DNA of 64,000 nt, from the NCBI GenBank assembly GCA_027924585.1, contig BSBM01000047.1:21019501-21083500 (forward strand), read 5' to 3'. The notes below the pieces were generated by a model that worked only from the letters and a program-made list of their open reading frames with translations, was not told the DNA's origin and did not search any database. Shown in pieces: positions 21,720 through 34,441 of the stretch. Position 1 is the stretch's first letter. Each line of letters begins with the position of its first letter. Source of the DNA: Larix kaempferi (Eukaryota > Streptophyta > Pinopsida > Pinales > Pinaceae). A program made the translations under genes and the position numbers.

Positions 21720-22887
21720 ATGGCAGTCGCTTTGGCCTCCTCTCCGGGGGAGGTCGGATCCTTTAATGATCATTTCAAATGGGAAATTTATGCTTCTATT
21801 GTGGCTGTATCAAAGATAGATTCTTCCTCAAAGACAAGGTTTGTTAAGCTGGTGGCTTCTCTTGAAGCATCTCTCACCTCCATCGCTACCAAGAGCAAGG
21901 TTGTAGCTCTTTCAAAGAAGGGTCTTATATGTCATTTCATTGGCCTATGGTCATCCCAAAAGGCCATAGAAATGTGGCTAAAAAAAAATGGATACCATTA
22001 TAAAAAGGGTGAAGTGATTCAGAAATTATGTGGGAAAGGATTCTATGTCTTTTTGTTCAAGCATAAGGAGGACAAGGACTTAATATTTTGAAATGGACCC
22101 TACTTTATGGGTCCCAAGGGGATGTATTTGAACCAGTGGAATGCATCCTTCGACCTAGATAAGTACATTCCTACTACTATCCTGATTTGGGTTAAGCTCC
22201 CCCACCTTTCGCTCCACTACCGGGGAGATGAAGATCTCAAGATGATTGGAAACACTTTAGGCAAATACATTGACAGGGAATAACCCAAAAATCCATTTTT
22301 TTCTTGTGCAAGGATCTATGTGGAGGTTGATATGGAGAAATATCTTTCTGAATAAATTAAGCTCTCTATGGATGGGTGGAGCCATCTTCAAAAGGTTGAT
22401 TATGAGAAAATCCCCTTTAAGTGCAAGTATTGCCATGAATATGGGCATTTTGTGGAAATGTGCCAGAAAGAAAGCACACTAAGAGGAACTGAATAAGGAA
22501 GAATATTGGAACGTGGTCACCAAGAAAGGAAGGAAATTCCCCCAAAAGAATCAAGCCCCTTCCCCTCGGGTTAAAGAAGCACCTCCGACTAAAGAAGCAC
22601 CTTATGGAAGCAGGTTCCAGGCCTTGGCCAACCAAGAGTTTGAAGCTGGTGAAGAAGGCGATATAAGGGAGGATGGGTCGAAACTAGAAGAAAAAGAATA
22701 GCAAATGACCATGGAAGTCGAAAAGGAAGACACTCAAGATACAGGACCCTATGTGCAACTGATCAATGATGTATGCTGAGAAGTTTCTGGCTCAGTAACA
22801 AGGTCAAAATTGTGGAACACTCAGGAGGAAACGTCGGAACTAAGGGAAGAAGAAAAAGAGCTACTAGGGAAAAAGGGAAGAAAATAA
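21720..22887 (+). pseudogene. L1b ORF1 (DUF4283 plus CCHC zinc knuckle)
   Basis: Starts at ATG 21720 (MAVALASSPGEVGSF) and runs to the stop at 22885-22887 (GKKGRK), with early stops at 22089 and after 22270 and a frame change. The first part (WEIYASIVAVSKI to PTTILIWVKLPHLSLHYRG) fits the DUF4283 fold of plant LINE ORF1. A zinc knuckle follows: CKYCHEYGHFVEMC (22420-22465, CX2CX4HX4C). The tail is acidic and lysine-rich. As an RNA-binding protein, ORF1 would coat LINE RNA. The start is chosen because it follows a short leader at the mapped LINE 5' end. Confidence 0.8.
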
Positions 22888-23046
22888 AATAAAAAGCATA
22901 TGGAAGAACATGCAGAAAAAGAAAAAGCGGAAGGGAAACACGCCAGTTTATATAAGCACATCAAAATTATCTCTACATTAGGAAAATAGCCAGTAGGGGC
23001 TTACGAGAATCAAAAGACTAGAAACACCCTCGCAAACCCTCGTAAA

Positions 23047-24801
23047 TAATGAAAATTGTCTCCTGGAACTATAGAGTATTAGGAGGGAAAAAAAATAGAA
23101 GCAATTAGAAATATGATAAGAGGTGAAAAAATATCCATATTCCTCATCCAAGAGACTAAAATGAGTGAGGAACAAAGCAACACAGTAATGAAAAGGATAT
23201 GGAAATACAACGATGGAAGATCGGTAGCGGAAACAAGATACTCAAGGGGAATTTCCATCTGTTGGGACAAGAGTAGGTTCTCCCTATAGTATGAATGGAA
23301 AAACCAAAAATAGATTATGGTGGAGTTGGAAGATATTGAAGAAAAACAGATCGTTCGAATTTGCAATGTGTATGGGCTGATTCTACATCATAAAAACAAG
23401 ACTTCTAGAAGTCCTTTGATAGTCTTAGGAGGTTGGATTTACACTTCTGCAACATTGCCGCTGGAGATTTCAGTGTCACTATATCCCCTTTTGAAAGAAG
23501 AGGCAGATTGAGAATCAAGGACCCCTTTGGGGAATATACCTGGAAGACCTACAAGGTACATGGAAACTCGTAGACATGAAGCCAAGGAGAGGAAATTTCA
23601 CTTGGAACAATAGGAGAATCGGCCTGGGCCACATTGCAGTGTGACTCGACATATTCCTGGTAAGCGAACACTTTCTGTTAAAGAGAAACATTCTTGCTTC
23701 TAGAATTATTTCTTCCTCTATCTCGAACCATAATCCTTTAATGCTTGATTTTGTATATCTAAAGCTTGGAGGGCCTCTCCCCTTCAATTTTTTCCCAGAA
23801 TCGACCAGGGAAGAAGAAGTACTCAATATAGTTAAAGAAGTGTGGAGGGGTCGAGTAAATGGAACTCCAAGGTACATATGGGAAGCCAAGATGAGATCCA
23901 CCAAAGCAACCATAAAAACTTGGGAGAAAACGTGTCAAAACCATGCAAAGGAGAATCGAAATATGATCTCCGAGTTGGAAAAGTTACAACAAGACATGGA
24001 AAAGTATGAAGTTTCTAAGACCATTATAAGAAAGGAGAAATAACTGGGACAAGAAATTCAAAAACTCGAGAAAAGGGAATAAGATGAATGGAGAATAAAA
24101 TCCAAGAGTCTATGGCTCAAGGCTGGAGATAAGAATACTAAATTGTTGCACAACTATTACAAGGAAAGAATGAGAAGGAACACTATTCTAGAACTTGAAG
24201 ACGACAGAGGGGAAAAAATTTCTTCCTTTGCAAAAATAAAAGAAGAAGCTTATAAATATTTCCAATCTCTCTATCAAGAAGACGAGGAGGAATATAGGGA
24301 ATCTAGAGATGCTCTTTGCAATAATATTGCAACTCTTGTGACAAGTGAAGACAACAATTTCCTCCTTAGCCAAATAACAAAAGAAGAGGTCAAGGATGCA
24401 ATTTGGTCTTTATAGCCTGAGAAGACTCCTGGGCTAGATGTGTTTCCGATATGCTTCTATAGAAGATATTGGAATCTCATCAAAGAGGATCTATGTAGAA
24501 TGATTAATTGTTCCAAGGGAAGAGCCAAACTTGGGGGGCCAACCAACTCTTCCTTCATTGCGCGTTTTCCAAAGGAAAAGAATCCCTCCCCCCTGAAGAG
24601 ATTCCATCCCATTTCTTTGTGTAACACCTCCTATAAGATCCCCACTAAGATTATTTCCAATAGAATCAAAATTCTTCTTCCAAAGCTTATTTCGGAGAAT
24701 CAAGGAGGATTCCTTGTAGGGAAGCAAATCATGGACAACATTGTTATTGTTCAGGAGGCCATCCATTCAAGCTACAGTAGGAAGGAAAAAGGTATGGAAA
24801 T
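23047..24801 (+). pseudogene. L1b ORF2: endonuclease, linker and start of RT
   Basis: Starts MKIVSWNYRVLGG at 23047. Endonuclease motifs recur with frame changes: ICNVYGLI, GDFSVTISPFERRG, and SNHNPL (23726-23743, catalytic SDH reads SNH). The linker is 23741-24415 (coiled-coil-like; LEKLQQDMEKYE). RT begins with LGGPTNSSFIARFPKEKNPS, FHPISLCN, NQGGFLVGKQIMDNIVIVQE, and is cut at KGMEI by LTR element B. About eight stops or shifts. Confidence 0.85.
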
Positions 24802-24802
24802 C

Positions 24803-26741
24803 TGTCATGTCCCAAATTTGGAATTGGGTCACAATGGCCTAATCACATTAGCCATATTCATTAGAGTTTGTAAAATTGATGTTAAGGGTCAAATAATTGC
24901 CAAGGAGGAAAATTACTAGTTTCCTAGGTTTGGGGTGGAAGCTTTGGGATTTGGAATAAGGGGGATAATAAATGTTGTTTAGACATTAGAAGGGTTCAAG
25001 TATTTAATAAATAGAGTGAATAAAGAAATTCAAGAGAAATCCTAGGTGACAAATGGTTTTGGAGACATATGGAGGATGTGGGACCCACACTAGCTTGATT
25101 TTTCATAATACATGGTATCTCTCTTTTGCAAATTCGAATTAATGGGAATGTGAACACTCTTGGGTGAGTTGGTAAGTCATAAAACATGTCATTGAGAATC
25201 TTAGGTCGAATTGGGAAGGATTGATAACCTCCATGGAAGATAAAGAGTCAAAGTGGAAGTTTGTGGACACTTGGGCTAGATTCCCTAGCCCCTATGACAC
25301 CAATGATGGAGCATCTATGACAACTATGACAAATTGCAGACTTGACCTCTGACATCTGACCACTATGACATTTCAGCCCCAAAAATAGGCTCAAGGAAGG
25401 CGAATTTGGGAGAAGATGGAAGGTTGGAACTAGGAGACAAGTGGCAAATGTGGAATATTTCCTAAATGGAAATCTATTGAATCTATTGAGAGGATTTCGA
25501 CCCTTAGAAGGATAATGTTGGTTATAAACTGTAGAAATGAATTATGAGAATGGATTTTGATCATTTGTAGAATTTTCAATTGCATTTGTGAAGAGGGAGA
25601 GCTAGTGGATGACTAGTTTCTTTCCTTAGCCAATTTCGAGGGTGAAAGATTCCCATCCAAGTTGGTAATTGGAAAGGCCATTCAGACCTTTCATTTGGAG
25701 TTTTAATGGAGTCTTCATTTGTAGGTGTAAGCTACAGGGCAGCTCATTGTTTCTTCTATTGCAGCTCACTCCTTCAACCATTTCCAATTTTGATGGCATA
25801 TTCTTGATCCTTGAGGGGGGGCATTTTTGGTGAGCTATTGTACTCTTTGGGGGAGCTTCTAATGACCCATTTATTTTTTAATATGAAGTAAATACTCTTT
25901 TCTTCATCTCCAGAAAGTTTCAGGTCGAAATTCCAAGTAGAAATGTATAAATCTCATTTTTAATGGAAGAACAATGCCATTTCCCCACTACCTTGTTGTG
26001 AACCAATGTATTGATGATGATTTCGAATGAATGGATGATTCTCTGATGAATTTGTGATTAATGGACTTCCATGGATGTATTTTACAAGTTTCATGTACTG
26101 TACTTGAGCATTTGAAGTATTTTTACTCAGCTTAATTGCATTGGGAGAAGAAATAGTGCCATTTCCCCAAGGGTCGAATTGGTGATTTTTGCAGTTGAAT
26201 GGGAGAGGGTTGGAACAGATATAATAATCAATTAATGGTGCACATGAGACCTTAATAACATCCTTAATACATTCCCTACCTCTTTTCAGAAATTTGAGTG
26301 GCTTTGGAGGCATTTGGGAAGCCATTTTCAGTACTTACCCTAGGGGGATTTGAACCCCAAATTACTAGTAAAATTGCATACTTGGTCCAGAATCTTAGGA
26401 GAGTTTGAAGAGGTATTTTGGTGGCCATATATCATCCCTGAACATCATATTCAAGTCCTAATATTATTCATACACCTTACTTGAAGATTTGAAGGCATTT
26501 GGAGTCAATTCGAGACCTAGAGACCAATACTAGTCAAAGGCAAATTACTAGTAAAGTTCCCTACATTGGCCAGAATTGAAAGAGTATTTGCAGAAGTATT
26601 TTAAATGTCCAAAGGAATCCCTAAAACACATATTTATGTTCTAATCTCATTCATATACCTTCTCAGAATATTTGGGATCATTTGGGGCAAATTTGGGACC
26701 TAGAGATCAAAACTAGTCAAAGGTCGAACTAGGGAAAAAAA
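24803..26741 (+). repeat. Element B 5' LTR
   Basis: About 1.94 kb, TGTCATGTCCC start. The end is set one base before the primer site. Its end lacks the usual CA. Compared with the 3' LTR it lacks 38 bp (present at about 29786-29823), beginning after the GAAGG string near 25395. Confidence 0.8.
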
Positions 26742-26742
26742 G

Positions 26743-26754
26743 TGGTATCAGAGC
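26743..26754 (+). other. Primer-binding site, initiator tRNA-Met (element B)
   Basis: TGGTATCAGAGC, exact match to the plant initiator tRNA-Met primer site, one base after the LTR. Same arrangement as in element C (45471-45482). Confidence 0.9.
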
Positions 26755-26786
26755 ATGATCTTGGCACCTAATGTGGTCTAATATTC

Positions 26787-29174
26787 ATGAGTACAAGAAT
26801 AAAGGTACCACCATTAGATATTGAAACCAAAATTTCTTTTGTTGAAGAGGAAAAAAAAAAGTAGGAGAAGAAGAGCAAATTTTTTGAGGAAACTATGACT
26901 AGGGATGAAAAGGGAACCTCATATGAGTGTGAGGAGCATATAAAAATTATGAAAACAATATTTGAAGATATGACCAAGAAACTTAAGGAAGGATTCGAAT
27001 TGTTTTCTGTCGAACTTGTGGAAAAAATTATTGATTTTAAGAAAACCAAGGGGCAAAATGCACCAGCTTGCTTGAAGGAGCAAAAGGAAGAGACATCACA
27101 AGATCATGAAGAAGATTCTATTGAAAATATGGAAGATCATCTCGAGACACCTTCTAGCTTAGACATGAACCAAAGAGCATCTACTGATGGATGCTTAAAC
27201 TATGAAGGAGCACCTACTGATGGGTGCTCACACCTCTATGTTGGTGACATAGAGATCACTTTTGAAAGTGTTGCTGCAAGCCCAAGTTTCATTAAGCATG
27301 ATAATGAAGACCTTGTAGAAGTTGAAGAAGAACCAAGATCAACTTCCCCATCACCACTTGAGCTTCATGAAGTTGGTCCAAGAAAAAATGAAGAAGATGA
27401 GGAGGTTCATTTGCAAGAGCCTAATTTTCTTGAAGGGTCCTTAAAGATGAATGAAAAGAAGATCCAAGAGTCCCTCAGCATTCTCCATGACACTTAAGCA
27501 TTGGTGTCAAATTCTTGTTGGAGAGCTACTTCATTGGAGGAAACATCCTTCCTTGAAGACATGGAGAAGATTCAAAGAGCAATGTGCCACATCAAAGGTA
27601 ATTTCATGTCTTTGCTTTTTGATAGAAACCATTTGTTTGAGCTTAATGAATTGTTACATGATGCATACTTGAAGAATAATGAGGATATTCATAAGCTCAC
27701 AATTCAAAATGAGCAACTTCTTGAAAAGTTGCAAGATACTTGTTCTTCCTCCTATGTTTCAGATTGTCAAATGGTAGATTGTTTGGAGGATTCTCATGAC
27801 ATGGTGGATCATGAGAAATGTGGGAATTTGAATGTGCTTAATGTGTTTGAAGTTGAACTTGAAGAGATCCAAACACTTGATGTGGTGGAAGAGGAACTTG
27901 AATTGTCTCTTGATGAAGCTTATGCAATTTTTAAAGAAGAGCATGATTCCTCTACATGAGAACCAATCTATGACAAAGGTTTCCCACTTTTGAAGGAGAT
28001 GCATGATACTACCCACATGGATCCTTCCCATGATGAAACTTCTGCACTTTTTGATCATTTGGGTGAGTTAGTTCATTCTCCTACATCCTACAATTCCATG
28101 TTTTGCAGTATTAGTCTCAATGAAGTATGGGTGAAAGGGTTATTTTTTATGGTGCCACATGAGGAGTATGGAACTTCTAGATTTACCTTTTATGATGACA
28201 TGGTTGGAGCACATTATTATTTACATTTCCAGCAACATTATTTGTCACTTTATGATGATGCAAATCTACATGGATGCACCTATGATATGCATTTGAGTCA
28301 CTTGAAGACTCATGGTTTTTTTTGCTCAACATTTGATTCATTTGATGTTGGAGGAACTTCATCCAACACTTAGGAGAATAGATTTATGATTGGAGAACAT
28401 TTTTGTTGGCAGCCACATACTTTGTTATATTTTTATGATTCTCACATTCATGGATGTATGGGTGAGACTTCTTTGAGTCATTTGAAGTCTCCTTGTTTTT
28501 TCTACTCATTATTTGGTTCAGATTTTAGTGGAGATTCTTCATTCACATATTGGATGAAAGAATACATGGCTGAATATTTTGATGCATATCACATCCTTTT
28601 GGAGCAGCATTATAGGACATGGGATCCTCACCTATGTCATTGGAGCAGATTTGATTGGTCACTTGAAGCTTGTATGCACTTGGAAAATGGTGGTTTACGT
28701 GCTTGGAGGTATAAACACTTTCATGACTCTTTGATGAAGCATATCCTTGATGTACATTTTCATTATGTTGTTATGTACTTTGATGATATATATTTGGTAC
28801 TCATGATGTTTGGAAGAATGCATACAAGAAAATGGGATCCAGGAATCCTCTTATCTAATGGTGTAGGTTGGAGAGCACTCTTAATTGTTGGGGTGCAATA
28901 CAAGCAATGGGACCCTGGAATAATTTTTGTCTCATTGGTTTCATTTTTTGGGGGGAAGAAAGCAGTATGGGAGATGGATTACCCACTTAATAAAGTGATT
29001 TTAATCAGAGTAGTGCAGCAGCAAGCATGGTGGTTCCTCTCTAAAATATTCATGGACACTCAAAGACTCAAGGTTTGGCAATTCAATGGCAACTTCAAAG
29101 AATTATACAGAAAGCAGGTTCTTCAACACCCATGTTTGAAATTGCTTGAGGACAAGCAATATTGGGAAGGGAGG
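26787..29174 (+). pseudogene. Element B long ORF, unrecognised acidic protein (four in-frame stops)
   Basis: One frame from ATG 26787 (MSTRIKVPPLDIETKISFVE) to the 3' LTR, interrupted by stops at 26862-26864, 27495-27497, 27957-27959 and 28371-28373 but without frameshift. About 800 codons. The first half is acidic and low-complexity. The region SHLYVGDIEITFE, SPSPLELHE and FLEGSLKMNEKKIQESL aligns with element C's SHIYVGYMEIPIDE, SKSPLELHS and FLEGTLKMNECKIQEAL. The C-terminal half is rich in His, Tyr, Trp and Asp, with repeated WDP motifs (TWDPHLCHW, KWDPGILLS, QWDPGIIFV). No zinc knuckle, protease, RT or integrase signature. The function is unknown; a Gag substitute is possible. Confidence 0.7.
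29141..29160 (+). other. Perfect hairpin next to the 3' LTR (element B)
   Basis: ATTGCTTG, loop AGGA, CAAGCAAT: an 8-bp perfect stem. It ends 17 nt before the 3' LTR, followed by purine-rich GGGAAGGGAGGA, the likely polypurine tract. Element C has the identical hairpin at the identical distance (48439-48458). Confidence 0.8.
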
Positions 29175-29177
29175 ATT

Positions 29178-31147
29178 TGTCATGTCCCAAATTTGGAATT
29201 GGGTCACAATGGCCTAATCACATTAGCCATATTCATTAGAGTTTGTAAAATTGATGTTAAGGGTCAAATAATTGCCAAGGAGGAAAATTACTAGTTTCCT
29301 AGGTTTGGGGTGGAAGCTTTGGGATTTGGAATAAGGGGGATAATAAATGTTGTTTAGACATTATAAGGGTTCAAGTATTTAATAAATAGAGTGAATAAAG
29401 AAATTCAAGAGAAATCCTAGGTGACAAATGGTTTTGGAGACATATGGAGGATGTGGGACCCACACTAGCTTGATTTTTCATAATACATGGTATCTCTCTT
29501 TTGCAAATTCGAATTAATGGGAATGTGAACACTCTTGGGTGAGTTGGTAAGTCATAAAACATGTCATCTAGAATATTAGGTCGAATTGGGAAGGATTGAT
29601 AACCTCCATGGAAGATAAAGAGTCAAAGTGGAAGTTTGTGGACACTTGGGCTAGATTCCCTAGCCCCTATGACACCAATGATGGAGCATCTATGACAACT
29701 ATGACAAATTGCATACCTAACCTCTGACATCTAACCACTATGACATGTCAACCCCAAAAATAGGCTCAAGGAAGGAGACTTTGGGAGTTGGAGAAGCCAA
29801 AGAGACTCAAAATCGAATTTGGGAGAAGATGGAAGGTTGGAACTAGGAGACAAGTGGCAAATGTGGAATATTTCCTAAATGGAAATCTATTGAATCTATT
29901 GAGAGGATTTCGACCCTTAGAAGGATAATTTTGGTTATAAAATGTAGAAATGAATTATGAGAATGGCTTTTGATCATTTGTAGAATTTGCAATTGCATTT
30001 GTGAAGAGGGAGAGCTAGTGGATGACTAGTTTCTTTCCTTAGCCAATTTCGAGGGTGAAAGATTCCCATCCAAGTTGGTAATTGGAAAGGCCATTCAGAC
30101 CTTTCATTTGGAGCTTTAATGGAGTCTTCATTTGCAGGTGTAAGCTACAGGGAAGCTCATGGTTTCTTCTATTGCAGCTTACTCCTTCAACCATTTCCAG
30201 TTTTGATGGCATATTCTTGATCCTTGAGGGAGGGCGTTTTTGGTGAGCTATTGTACTCTTTGGGGGAGATTCTAATGCCCCATTTATTTTTTAATATGAA
30301 TTAAATACTCTTTTATTCATCTCCAGAAAGTTTCAGGTCGAAATTCCAAGTAGAAATGTATAAATCTCATTTTTAATGGAAGAACAATGCCATTTCCCCA
30401 CTACCTTGTTGTGAACCAATGTATTGATGATGATTTCGAATGAATGGATGATTCTATGATGAATTTGTGATTAATGGACTTCCATGGATGTATTTTACAA
30501 GTTTCATGTACTGTACTTGAGCATTTGAAGTATTTTTACTCAGTTTAATTGCATTGGGAGAAGAAATAGTGTCATTTCCCCAAGGGTCGAATTGGTGATT
30601 TTTGCAGTTGAATGGGAGAGGGTTGGAACATATATAATAATCAATTAATGGTGAAAATGAGACCTTAATAACATCCTTAATAAATTCCCTACCTCTGTTC
30701 AGAAATTTGAGTGGCTTTGGAGGCAGCCATTTTCAGTACTTACCCCAGGGGGATTTGAACCCCAAATTACTAGTAAAATTGCATACTTGGTCCAGAATAT
30801 TAAGAGAGTTTGAAGAGGTATTTTGGTGTCCATATATCATCCCTGAACATCATATTCAATTCCTGATATTATTCATACACCTTCCTTGAATATTTGAAGG
30901 CATTTGGAGTCAATTCGAGACCTAGAGACCAATACTAGTCAAAGGAAAATTACTAGTAAAGTTCCCTACATTGGCAAGAATTGAAAGAGTATTTGCAGAA
31001 GTATTTTAAATGTCCAAAGGCATCCCTAAAGCACATATTTATGTTCTAATCTCATTCATATACCTTCTTAGAAGATTTGGGATCATTTGGGGCAAATTTG
31101 GGACCTAGAGATCAAAACTAGTCAAAGGTCGAACAAGGGAAAAAAAG
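29178..31147 (+). repeat. Element B 3' LTR
   Basis: About 1.97 kb, same start as the 5' LTR. It runs to GGGAAAAAAAG at 31147. The following 31148-31190 (starting TGGAAAATTGTC) has no match to the 5' LTR end, where the primer site begins instead. Confidence 0.8.
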
Positions 31148-31190
31148 TGGAAAATTGTCATTTTAATAAAATTCCTAACAAGGGAAATTA

Positions 31191-33822
31191 CAAAATCAAT
31201 CTAGATCTAGCTAATGCTTTCGATAGAGTTAGACACGGTTTCCTTTTCAAAGTTTGAAAATGTTTTGGATTCTCTGATAATGTCATTAGTTGGATCAATG
31301 CTTAGATCAGGAATCCATGGATTGGTCCCTTGGTAAATGGTAGGCCCACGAGATTTTCCAGATCTTCCAAAGGGCTCCGTTAGGGTTTCCCCTTGTCCCC
31401 CTCTCTGTATATCATTATGGTTGACTCTTTGAGAAGGTTCTTAAATAAGAAAGCTGGCGAAGGACTTCTTCCTGGCATCCACATCTCGAGGGGGGTCAAA
31501 GGAGTGAATCATTCCCAATTTGTAGATGATACCATATTGCTTGGATCTGCCTCTAAGCATATTTCTAGGAACTTAAAATTAGTGCTCAACTCCTTCCTAA
31601 ATGCCTCTAGAGGAAATACAAATGCAAAAAAATGTAGAATATACAGTTGGAATTTCCCACCACCCCTCCTAACAAACATTTCAAGGATTTTTGGTTTCCG
31701 TGGGATCAGTAATTGGACATCTTTCAAGTATCTAGGCATTCCCATATCCCTTAAAAAATGAAACTTAGGGGATTGATATGGGGTTTTGCAAAAAATAAAG
31801 AACCGACTCCTCTCTTGGGGAATAAAATGGCTAAACTTGGTTGGAAAAATTACCCTATTGAAATTGCTCCTCTCCTCGTTACCTATTTTCCTTTGCTCCT
31901 CCATTATAGCTGCGGTGGGATTCATGAATAATGTAAGTAAAGAATTCAAGAAGTTCCTTTGGAAAGGGGGAAAAGAAGGACACAAAAAATTCCATCTTGT
32001 CAAATGGGAAACTGTAAGAAGCAAAATATTAGAGGAGGTATTGATATCAGAGAGCCAAGGTTGGTAAATATAGCAATGGGAGCCAAACTCTTATGGAGGA
32101 TAGTTTCAGGAAAGAATGAATGGCGGAAGGAAATAGTATGCAAAAAGTATCTCAAAGCCCTTAGGCTCCACTACCTAGACATGGACATTAGTGGGCAAGG
32201 GTCCAGAATATGGGATTTGTGCAAGTCGACTTCCTAAAGATGATATCCACTGGGGCCCAGAAATGGGAAGAGGATCAACATTTAGGAAGATAGGATTCTC
32301 AACAACCCTCCCCCTCAAGGAGATTGAAGGGTTGTCTGATGTCAAAGATTGGCTTCAAGGGAAAGGTGTCTTCACCCTCTTTGATCTCTCTTGTTGGCAT
32401 AGAAATGGGAACTGGAAGAACTAGAAGAATTTGGAGATACCCAAGAATCTGTCTAAAGGGTTCAATAAAATATTCCTGGAACTAAATGGAAGAGCTCTGG
32501 TTCATAGAAGGGACAAAGATACTAGAGGTTGGGGACCCAAAAATTTGATACAGTGTTAAATAAGGCTACCGAGCTCTGCTTAAAGCCTTTCTTGGTCCTC
32601 CTACAGATGGAGCTTGGAAAAATGTTTGGAAGCCGAATTGCCCCTCCAAGCTCAATGCCTTTTCCTTGATGACGGTGCATCAAAAAATATTGACGGCAAA
32701 GAATTTTAAGAAGCGTGTCATTGAAGGACCAAGACAATGCACCCTTTGCAAAGATGATGAAGAAACTAGTAAACATTTGTTCTTAAATTGTCAATTTTCC
32801 AAAGATGTTTGGAGAGAATTTATAAAGGATTTGGGATTCACCCTGCCTGACCAAATTAGTGGCTTTTTCAATGGATGGATAAACAATTACGCCAACACAT
32901 TCAAGAACAAAAAATCCTTGAAATACCTTTGGTGCGTGGCTCCTAAGTACATTAATGGTAAAATTTGGCTTTCAAGAAACAAATAAAATTTTGAAGGGAA
33001 AACGACCGAGGAAAGCATGACTGCAATGAAATACCAACTTGAAATGAAAGAATGTATCTTCCCATGGTAGGACGATTAATCTAAATGATGAGATTACCAC
33101 TTCAGAACTCTCATGGGATACCCTTTTTGTTGGGACCAACTCCCTTCAGTCCAAAAGAATGAATAACTCCAAGATCTGGGCTATCGATCCCCAACTGAAG
33201 GACTTCCAAAAATGGATCAAGAGTGAGAATAAATTCACTCTCGTCTTTGATGGTGCCTCGAAAGGAAATCCAGGGTAGGCAGGTGCGGGAGGGATCATTT
33301 TCAATCCAAGAGGACAAATAGTTAAATATTTTGCATGGGGTCGGGGAAGGTGCACGAATAACAACGCAAAATGGGTTGCACTTATGCAAGGTATGGAATG
33401 TATGTATGAGCTACAGCTTAATAATTCATCGTCCTCGGAGACTCCTGGATCGTGATCAAATCCATGAATCACTATCAGAACTAATTGGAGATCATGAATG
33501 GCTTCCATCCAAGAATAAAAAAAAAAAATCCTAATATGTCTAAAATTTGATTTCTCCACATCAAAAGAAACCTCAACATGTAGGCATACAAGCTGACAAA
33601 CAAGGGTGTTAGACTTTCCCAAGGGGTCATTTCAATTAACAACTCCACCCCACATTTGAAATTGTTGGGTGCTTCTAGAGGAAGGAATTAATGGATGATC
33701 TGCCCAAGGACTCATGGTTTAATGATATGGTAAGCCGCCGTTTGAAAGAATCAACAGATGGAATGTGGGAGGAGCGAGCTGGCATAGGAAGGTATGTTCA
33801 AAAGCTACTTGCATTAACTCCT
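31191..33822 (+). pseudogene. L1b ORF2 continued: RT, zinc-binding region, RNase H
   Basis: RT resumes INLDLANAFDRVRHGFLFKV, NGRPTRFSRSSKGLR, GFPLSPSLYIIMVDSLRRF, HSQFVDDTILLG (intact FVDD near 31515) and FKYLGIPIS. The zinc-binding part reads CTLCKDDEETSKHLFLNC (32739-32792). RNase H reads TLVFDGASKGNPG, then NNNAKWVALMQGM (catalytic Glu is Lys) and VLGDSWIV (GDS near 33437). The last piece, RYVQKLLALTP, is cut by Copia D and continues at 41168 as CPIAHVERNRRWYKDP in the same frame. Confidence 0.87.
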
Positions 33823-34430
33823 TGTTAAATTTTTAGTATTAAATCACAATACTATAGGATCTTTGCTGAGAGAATAACATCTACAGTATATCAATGCATG
33901 ACAATCATAATATGACAAGCATCACAAGCATCACAAGAATCAAAAGCATAGAGACAAGAGACACAGAGTTTCAGTGGGGAAAACCCTAAGGTGAAAAACC
34001 CCACAACTTCCTCAGAGATAGAGAGAGCAATGGCTCAACCAAAATACAACCAAATAACACTGAGATAGTATCCTAGCAGATGATCCTCCTCCTCCTCACT
34101 AGTGCGCCACTTTTTAGAGAGAGAGATAGTTACTTTTCCGAGTGAGTAAAATAGAGATCTCCTATCTCTATTTATACTCACCTTTTTGCCCAGTGACCTA
34201 CTGGGGCCGACTTGTCTACTTTGATACACCCACATTATAATATATATTAATTAGGGCCGACCCCATAAGGTGGTCTAATAACCCATCGGAAAGTACACAC
34301 ACTTGCGACACTTGTCAATCCACATGACGACACTTCCTTATAGAGGAATAACACATCTCTTATAAGGGTACAATAAATATATATATAATATACAGATGAA
34401 ATACATTCCGAAGTTACATATACATCAACA
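33823..34430 (-). repeat. Copia D 3' LTR
   Basis: 608 bp, starts TGTTAAATTTTTAG, ends TACATCAACA. Promoter-like TATAAATAG at 34168-34176 (minus strand). The target duplication CTCCT precedes it; the polypurine tract AAGAGGGAG (minus strand, 34431-34441) adjoins it. Confidence 0.93.
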
Positions 34431-34441
34431 CTCCCTCTTAA

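Larger units (their letters stand above)
24803..31147 (+). mobile_element. Non-autonomous LTR retrotransposon B (TGTCATGTCCC family)
   Basis: Long direct repeats at 24803-26741 and 29178-31147 start TGTCATGTCCCAAATTTGG and end in GGGAAAAAAA. A perfect tRNA-Met primer site follows the first (26743-26754). The interior encodes one long broken ORF with no Gag, RT or integrase motif. It lies inside the RT domain of LINE L1b. LTRs are roughly 97% alike by eye, apart from a 38-bp piece missing from the left one. At the right edge, about 40 bp (31148-31185) belong clearly to neither the LTR nor the LINE; flanking AAATC / AAATT is only a tentative duplication. Confidence 0.85.

Noticed and set aside
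24996-25187. 63-codon minus frame present at 24996-25187 and 29371-29562
   Set aside because: Identical because it lies in both LTRs of element B; no motif and short.
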